Part shown: positions 60,234 to 64,000 of the stretch, piece by piece
How positions within the stretch are numbered: position 1 is the first letter of the stretch
Layout of the letters: every line of letters starts with the position of its first letter
Translations under genes and position numbers: made by a program
The notes under the pieces: generated by a model
Told to the model about the DNA's origin: nothing
Seen by the model: the letters and a program-made list of their open reading frames with translations, nothing else
The model's database searches: none
DNA from: Burkholderia diffusa
GTDB lineage: Bacteria > Pseudomonadota > Gammaproteobacteria > Burkholderiales > Burkholderiaceae
Assembly (NCBI RefSeq): GCF_001718315.1
Contig: NZ_CP013364.1
Location: forward strand, 186,001 to 250,000
Direction of reading: 5' to 3'
DNA length: 64,000 bases

Positions 60234-60497
60234 TCAGCCTGCCTGCAGCAACGGCAGCAGCGCCTGGAGCGCGGCGTCTTCGTCGGGGCCGGTGGCGAGC
60301 ACCTGCGCCGACGTGCCGCCATGCATCTGTAGCGCCGCGATGGCCGTCGCGTCCTTCGCGCTGCCGCTGAGCCCGTTGGCCAGCAGCAGGATGTCGCTTT
60401 CGAAGCGGTGTGCCGCCGCGACGATCGCATCACGCGACGCGATCGCACGGCCGCGGTTCCAGGCGGGGCCGATTTCAACGTAGACGACGGTTGCCAC
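60234..60497 (-). CDS. HPr-like protein lacking the phosphorylatable histidine
   Basis: 87 residues from a GTG start, the length of HPr. The frame can be aligned without gaps to HPr over GRAIASRDAIVAAAHRF and SGSAKDATAIAALQM up to GPDEDAALQALLPLL. At the position of the PTS active-site His15 there is Ala18; Arg17 is Ala20 and Ser46 is Asp49. It can therefore not act as a phosphocarrier in the normal way. It may be a regulatory paralogue like Crh, which also lacks His15. The GTG is chosen by length and homology; ribosome site weak. Confidence 0.65.
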   Translation of the reverse strand: MATVVYVEIGPAWNRGRAIASRDAIVAAAHRFESDILLLANGLSGSAKDATAIAALQMHGGTSAQVLATGPDEDAALQALLPLLQAG

Positions 60498-60864
60498 GAT
60501 GTGGATCAGCCTCGGGGAAAGTTGCCGGAACGGCGTGCAACGGCCGGCCGGCAGCACGGCGGAACCGCGCGGAGCGCGGTTTTCCGACGGGGCGCCGGGC
60601 GTTGTACGCCAGGCGTCGGCGCGTCATTCATCTCGAACATGTCGACATCCTCAGCGAAACCGCCATCAAGTCCGGCGAATGATCGAAAGTTGACGATTAT
60701 AATACAGCCGCGTGTTTATGTGAATTGCATTATAATGTCGTGTGCGTGACGTGCTGTCCGGCCGCTTTGTCGACGGGGCAGTGCCGCGCGCGGTCCGGGT
60801 CACGTGCTTGTGTGCCCGGCATTTTTTATCGATTGACCCGAACTCCCAACGAATGGAAGCTGCA
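60498..60864. promoter_or_regulatory. Intergenic region upstream of yjdM with AT-rich promoter-like core
   Basis: 367 bp without a convincing gene. From 60680 to 60737 it is strikingly AT-rich for this replicon: TTGACG at 60690, TATAAT at 60698-60703 and again at 60731-60736. The second lies in the perfect palindrome CATTATAATG (60728-60737). Neither -10 has a good -35 at 17 bp, so which one is used is unclear. It most likely drives yjdM and the downstream gene. Confidence 0.5.
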
Positions 60865-61209
60865 ATGAACGCCGCCCCCGCCTGCCCGCAATGCGCGATG
60901 GAAAACACCTACCCGGATGGCACGCTGACCGTGTGCGCGGACTGCGGCCATGAATGGTCGGCTGGCGCCGGCGCCGAAGCGGGCGACGAACCGGCGGGCG
61001 ACGTCGTCAAGGACGCGAACGGCAACGTGCTGTCGGACGGCGATTCGGTCGTGCTGATCAAGGATTTGCGCGTGAAGGGTTCGTCGATCACGCTGAAGAT
61101 GGGCACCAAGGTGAAGAGCATTCGCCTCGTCGGCGGCGATCACGAAGTCGATTGCAAGACCGACATGGGCGGCTTCATGCTGAAGGCCTGCTACCTGAAG
61201 AAGGTATGA
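60865..61209 (+). CDS. yjdM: YjdM/PhnA family zinc-ribbon protein
   Basis: 114 residues, close to E. coli YjdM throughout: a zinc ribbon CPQCAMENTYPDG with CADCGHEW, then VVKDANGNVLSDGDSV, IKDLRVKGSS and a VKSIRLVGGDHEVDCK segment. It was once named PhnA after the phosphonate operon but is not a phosphonoacetate hydrolase; its function is unknown. GGAAG five bases before the ATG at 60865 supports this start over 60853. Confidence 0.93.
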   Translation: MNAAPACPQCAMENTYPDGTLTVCADCGHEWSAGAGAEAGDEPAGDVVKDANGNVLSDGDSVVLIKDLRVKGSSITLKMGTKVKSIRLVGGDHEVDCKTDMGGFMLKACYLKKV

Positions 61210-61255
61210 CCGCACGCGGTACGAGCGACTCTCCGATCAACCGGGCCTGTCGAGC

Positions 61256-62092
61256 ATGAGCGAGGATCGAATTTCCTATGACGCGTTCCTGCAGTTCCTG
61301 GCGGCTCCGTTGAACGACGGCCGTCCGTTCGTGCTCGAGACGAAGCACGCGGTATCGCTGCATTTCGACCACTTCGGCACGCAGAGCTTCATGTCGCTGA
61401 AGGATCCGGTCAGGCTCGAACTCGGCTATACGCGCGTGATGATGGGTTTCCTGCTGCTGCAGCCGGCGCCCGCGCGTATCTGCATGATCGGGCTCGGCGG
61501 CGGATCGCTGGCGAAGTACTGCTACCGGCACCTGCCCGACACCGCGATCGACGCGGTCGAGATCAACCCCGACGTGATCGCGCTGCGCGACGTGTTCAGG
61601 ATTCCGCAAGACGACGCGCGCTTCGCGGTGGTCTGCGCCGACGGCGCCGACTACGTCGAAAGGCCGGACGTCCAGGCGGACGTGATTCTGCACGACGCGT
61701 TCGTCGCCGACGGCATGCCGGGCCGCTGCACGGGCACCGCGTTTCTTGACGCGTGCCGCGCGCGGCTGAGCGAAACGGGCGTACTCGCGATCAATTTCAT
61801 GGACGACGATCCGGCATTGCCGCGGCATCTCGAGCAACTGCGCGCGGTGTTCGACGATTCGTTCGCGCTGGTGCCGTGCGGTGATGACAACAACTTCATC
61901 GCGTTCGCATGGAAGAACGGCAACCCGCTGCCGTCGCTGCGCGTCTTGCTTGAGCGCGCGCTGGGGTTCGGCTCGGCGGGCGTGCTCAAGCTGTCGTCCA
62001 CCGCTCGACGCATGAAGGCAGGGGAATGCATCGATCCGGCGCGGCTCGTCTGGCGCGCGCGCGAACATCCGAGATGGGAAATCTGCGCCTGA
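61256..62092 (+). CDS. Spermidine synthase-like methyltransferase-fold protein
   Basis: 278 residues. It has the SpeE-like Rossmann elements ICMIGLGGGSLAKY, IDAVEINPDVIALR and a VCADGADYV stretch. The polyamine-binding region differs (DAFVADGMPG in place of the SpeE Asp-Ser-Ser-Asp-Pro loop), so true aminopropyl transfer is doubtful. It is a cytoplasmic SAM-type enzyme of unknown substrate. It starts 46 bp after yjdM and is probably co-transcribed. Confidence 0.8.
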   Translation: MSEDRISYDAFLQFLAAPLNDGRPFVLETKHAVSLHFDHFGTQSFMSLKDPVRLELGYTRVMMGFLLLQPAPARICMIGLGGGSLAKYCYRHLPDTAIDAVEINPDVIALRDVFRIPQDDARFAVVCADGADYVERPDVQADVILHDAFVADGMPGRCTGTAFLDACRARLSETGVLAINFMDDDPALPRHLEQLRAVFDDSFALVPCGDDNNFIAFAWKNGNPLPSLRVLLERALGFGSAGVLKLSSTARRMKAGECIDPARLVWRAREHPRWEICA

Positions 62093-62127
62093 CGGCGCCG
62101 CGGGTTCGACCGCGTGTACTTCTTCCG

Positions 62128-62313
62128 TTACTTCACCCGCTTGCCGATCGCGCTCTTGGTCTTGTACGTGACGCCGTGTTTGTCGAGATACTCGCGGATC
62201 AACTGACGCACGACTTGCGACGGTGTGAGATCCTGCTCCGCGCAGAGCATTTCGAACGCTTCTTTCTTGGCGGGATCGATCAGGACGGTCAGGCGGGCGG
62301 TTTTCGTTTCCAT
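62128..62313 (-). CDS. Ribbon-helix-helix DNA-binding protein
   Basis: 61 residues: a beta-strand KTARLTVLIDP, then helices KKEAFEMLCAEQ and TPSQVVRQLIREYLDK, the compact RHH (CopG/Arc) fold of small dimeric repressors. The basic C-terminal tail ends in KTKSAIGKRVK. The ATG at 62313 is preferred because the promoter-like TATAAT at 62347-62352 lies between it and the other in-frame ATG (62358). No toxin-like partner is adjacent. Confidence 0.8.
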   Translation of the reverse strand: METKTARLTVLIDPAKKEAFEMLCAEQDLTPSQVVRQLIREYLDKHGVTYKTKSAIGKRVK

Positions 62314-62330
62314 CGGGATGGCAGGGGTGG

Positions 62331-62354
62331 TTGATATGTTAATCAAATTATAAT
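62331..62354 (-). promoter_or_regulatory. Promoter and operator-like dyad of the RHH gene
   Basis: On the minus strand a TATAAT (62352-62347) is followed by the inverted repeat TTGAT-N6-ATCAA (62331-62346), which would cover the start of transcription. The position fits self-repression by the RHH protein. The plus strand also reads TATAAT at 62349-62354. The -35 is not clear. Confidence 0.55.
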
Positions 62355-62407
62355 CCATGCGCTTTCGGCGCCATATCCGGATGTGTCATGCCAGTGCGTG
62401 CGCCGGG

Positions 62408-62524
62408 TCAACGCAGGTGTTCCAGCCACGTGAACAGGTCGTCGATCACGAGCAGGGCGGCATATCGCCACATGTTTGAGGCCGATCGTGCCGGCAAGCC
62501 ACCGATGAACAGCGACGCGAGCAT
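62408..62524 (-). CDS. Possible small membrane peptide or gene remnant
   Basis: A 38-codon frame reads MLASLFIGGLPARSAS followed by NMWRYAALLVIDDLFTWLEHLR-type sequence ending in TGA. The hydrophobic first part could be a membrane helix or signal, and the tail looks like natural protein. There is no ribosome site I trust, and upstream in-frame codons continue without an obvious start, so it may instead be the last part of a lost gene. Confidence 0.3.
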   Translation of the reverse strand: MLASLFIGGLPARSASNMWRYAALLVIDDLFTWLEHLR

Positions 62525-62912
62525 CGCCGCGCGTATCGTCAGTCTCGAACGGTTGGCGATTGCCGCATGCGCACCCAAGTCGATGCGTCGACCGGGTTCA
62601 GTAGAACAGCTTGTCGAGCTCGGTTACGATGCCGGTCACTGGCGCGAGGCGGCCGCGCGCCGGGAAGCCTCGGATTGCTCGAATCATATGGAAAACATGA
62701 TAACAAGATTATCATGCTCTGTTGGTTGCATTGGGCTTTAAGTACAATATCGACCGGGCCTGCCGGCTCCGGTTTGCCCGAGTGGCTCCGTTGTCGTCCG
62801 CGCGGCCGGGTGCTCGGCTGCTTCCGTTTCCACACGGCGCGTATGCACCGTCACTGCGGTGCTGCTGGTCGTCACTTCGCCGTTACTACATAGCCACCTC
62901 GCTATTCGCCTC
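62525..62912. promoter_or_regulatory. Upstream region of the small membrane-protein pair, with strong dyad
   Basis: 388 bp without a convincing gene. It holds the perfect dyad at 62696-62716 and, 26 bp further, TACAAT (62743-62748), a plausible -10 with only weak -35 matches near 62720. Transcription from here would have a leader of about 160 bases before 62913. Confidence 0.45.
62696..62716. promoter_or_regulatory. Perfect hyphenated palindrome (putative operator)
   Basis: CATGATAA-CAAGA-TTATCATG: 8-bp arms, 5-base spacer, AT-rich in GC-rich surroundings. It lies just upstream of the TACAAT promoter-like element at 62743, where a repressor or activator would act. The cognate protein is unknown. 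Confidence 0.6.
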
Positions 62913-63263
62913 ATGACCCCGATCAAGTTCGTTCTCCGCTACACGGCGATTCCTTTCGCAGCCATCGTGGCCGTCGTGGTGTGGGCAGTCGCGCCGTCGT
63001 CGAAGGAGGTCGACGCGCGGCAATATGCGGCGCTGTCGCGCGGATACGCGAGCTTTCCGCTACCGTTTCGACATGAAATCTCGGAAGCGATGGAGCAGGG
63101 CCGGATCAGCGACCGGCGTTACCAGACGCTCGTGCGCGATTCGCTGGGTAACGGCGTGGCGCTGGATTGGCCCGCATCGGGCGTTGCCGACGTCGCTGCC
63201 GAGCGGCAAAGACTGGCCGAACTGCTGAAGGCCGATTCCGGCCTGGAGGAACATCAACAATGA
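62913..63263 (+). CDS. Small membrane-anchored protein of unknown function
   Basis: 116 residues. One N-terminal hydrophobic helix (about 6-25) is followed by a soluble, charged region with repeated Arg/Glu-rich helices (FRHEISEAMEQGRISDRRYQTL). I do not recognise the family. It overlaps the DUF2909 gene by 4 bp (ATGA), so the two proteins probably work together at the inner membrane. Confidence 0.7.
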   Translation: MTPIKFVLRYTAIPFAAIVAVVVWAVAPSSKEVDARQYAALSRGYASFPLPFRHEISEAMEQGRISDRRYQTLVRDSLGNGVALDWPASGVADVAAERQRLAELLKADSGLEEHQQ

Positions 63264-63472
63264 AGATTGCGCTGGTTTCGGTGGCTTTCGTGATGATTAT
63301 CGGAAGCCTGGTTTTCGCGCTGTATTTCATGAATCACGACCGGGGCGGCAGCAAGCGGATGGCGTGGTCGCTCGCGGCGCGCGTCGGGCTGTCGATCACG
63401 CTGTTTCTGTCGCTGCTGATCGCATACCGGCTCGGGTGGATCGAGCCGACGGGGCTGCCGATCGGGCGATGA
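63260..63472 (+). CDS. DUF2909 (twin transmembrane) protein
   Basis: 70 residues with two membrane helices (about 3-23 and 42-62) around a short loop MNHDRGGSKRMAWSLAARVGLS. The sequence and size match DUF2909 proteins, which are usually near cytochrome oxidase assembly genes. The stop is 70 bp from the convergent hydrogenase-like gene. Function unknown. Confidence 0.85.
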   Translation: MKIALVSVAFVMIIGSLVFALYFMNHDRGGSKRMAWSLAARVGLSITLFLSLLIAYRLGWIEPTGLPIGR

Positions 63473-63542
63473 TGCGCGGCATTCGCCGTCGCGGTCGCAG
63501 CACGAGGTATTGCCGACTGAAGGATTGCCGCTGGCATCCGTT

Positions 63543-64000
63543 TCAGTCTCCGCGTGATCGGCAAGCCGTCAAGATGCCGCGCAGCAGATCGATCGGCGGC
63601 GGCGGACATCCAGGAATGGTTACATCGACGGGCAGGACTGACGAAACAGGGCCGCACACGGCGTAGCTGTCGACAAACATACCGCCTGTGCACGCGCACT
63701 CGCCGGCTGCGACAACCAGCTTCGGCGCCGGCGTCGCCTCGTACGCGGCGAGCACGGCTGCCTTCATGTTCAGCGTGACCGGGCCGGTCACGAGCAGCAG
63801 GTCCGCATGGCGCGGGCTCGCGACGAATTTGATTCCGAGCCCTTCGATGTTGTAGTACGGGTTGTTCAGTGCATGAATCTCCAGTTCGCAGCCGTTGCAC
63901 GAACCGGCGTCGATCTGCCGGATGCACAACGCGCGGCCCAGGAGGTCGAGAATGTCCTGCCGAATCTGCAGTGCCTCATGTCGCCAGGTCGCTTCGGCGG
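63543..64000 (-). CDS. Hydrogenase-4/complex I-like small subunit (HyfI/HycG/NuoB family), 5' end beyond window
   Basis: The frame runs from the stop at 63543 to the right edge. It has CNGCELEIHALNNPYYN, GECACTGG and IPGCPPPP, the Cys pattern of the N2-type [4Fe-4S] cluster in NuoB-like proteins. The CNGCE-type motif and the ALNNPYYNIEGLGIKF segment point to the formate hydrogenlyase/hydrogenase-4 group rather than respiratory NuoB. It would sit at the membrane-arm junction and reduce or receive electrons from the large subunit encoded beyond the window. The TTG at 63929 is not the start: upstream codons remain open and protein-like. Confidence 0.85.
   Translation of the reverse strand, partial: AEATWRHEALQIRQDILDLLGRALCIRQIDAGSCNGCELEIHALNNPYYNIEGLGIKFVASPRHADLLLVTGPVTLNMKAAVLAAYEATPAPKLVVAAGECACTGGMFVDSYAVCGPVSSVLPVDVTIPGCPPPPIDLLRGILTACRSRGD

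Noticed and set aside
62331..62346. FNR/Anr box
   Set aside because: TTGAT and ATCAA are six bases apart instead of the four needed for FNR-type proteins; an RHH operator fits better.
62388..62741. 117-codon plus-strand frame upstream of the small membrane-protein pair
   Set aside because: No recognisable features, poor codon bias, and it runs through the perfect dyad at 62696-62716; more likely non-coding.

Overview
The window is high-GC DNA (about two thirds G+C) with tightly packed, often ATGA-overlapping genes. Gene content and protein style point to a Burkholderia, most likely a cepacia-complex member and probably a secondary replicon. That assignment rests on pattern recognition, not on a search. 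No rRNA, tRNA, CRISPR array, complete insertion sequence or replication origin was recognised.

Region 1 (1-14717, minus strand) is a trehalose/alpha-glucan operon read right to left: glgE (with an extra N-terminal GH13-like domain), a treS-maltokinase fusion, glgB, glgX, treZ and malQ, the last cut by the left edge. Several junctions overlap by 4 bp, so the enzymes of the GlgE route (trehalose to maltose-1-phosphate to alpha-glucan) and of glucan trimming back to trehalose are co-expressed. Region 2 (14899-19452, minus) holds a NinX/DUF2591-like gene and a coupled set: MgtC, a small unknown protein, a phospholipase D-VTT membrane fusion and an endonuclease/exonuclease/phosphatase. Region 3 (19632-24576) is mixed: a small unknown protein, an orphan sdhB, a HAD phosphatase, a SotB-type exporter and a CYTH-CHAD protein.

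Region 4 (24847-31744, plus) is the benzoate/catechol block catB-catC-catA-benABCD followed by a RidA-like gene, with LysR-type palindromes in front of catB but no adjacent catR. Region 5 (31779-37474, minus) is a terminal oxidase operon: subunit II with a fused cytochrome c, a subunit I-III fusion with unusual proton-channel residues, a small membrane protein and a triheme cytochrome c. Region 6 (37765-42440) holds a membrane-anchored SDR, a GH15 enzyme and, convergent, a pyruvate oxidase-like ThDP enzyme.

Region 7 (42601-50678, plus) may be one long transcription unit: an enolase-superfamily dehydratase, an internally duplicated His-containing membrane protein, a gluconate-dehydrogenase subunit-3-like protein, a GMC oxidoreductase, a DUF305 protein, the cyanide-insensitive bd-type oxidase CioAB and an FRG-domain protein. 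Read together these could form a short respiratory module from a sugar-like substrate to quinol and oxygen; this is the most interesting hypothesis in the window. Region 8 (50679-54215) carries stress and remnant genes: a BON protein, a decayed formate-dehydrogenase-like 3' end coupled to a DUF1641 gene, a Nudix hydrolase, manganese catalase and a small hydrophilic protein; two copies of a palindromic element lie here.

Region 9 (54390-59159, plus) is a tripartite drug efflux operon (HlyD/EmrA, EmrB/QacA, NodT-type channel). Region 10 (59193-64000) contains an acetyltransferase, two small genes (one HPr-like without its phosphorylated histidine), a YjdM/PhnA protein, a SpeE-like methyltransferase-fold protein, a ribbon-helix-helix regulator with its own AT-rich operator-like site, two coupled small membrane proteins (one DUF2909) and, running off the right edge, the small subunit of a hydrogenase-4/complex-I-like enzyme.
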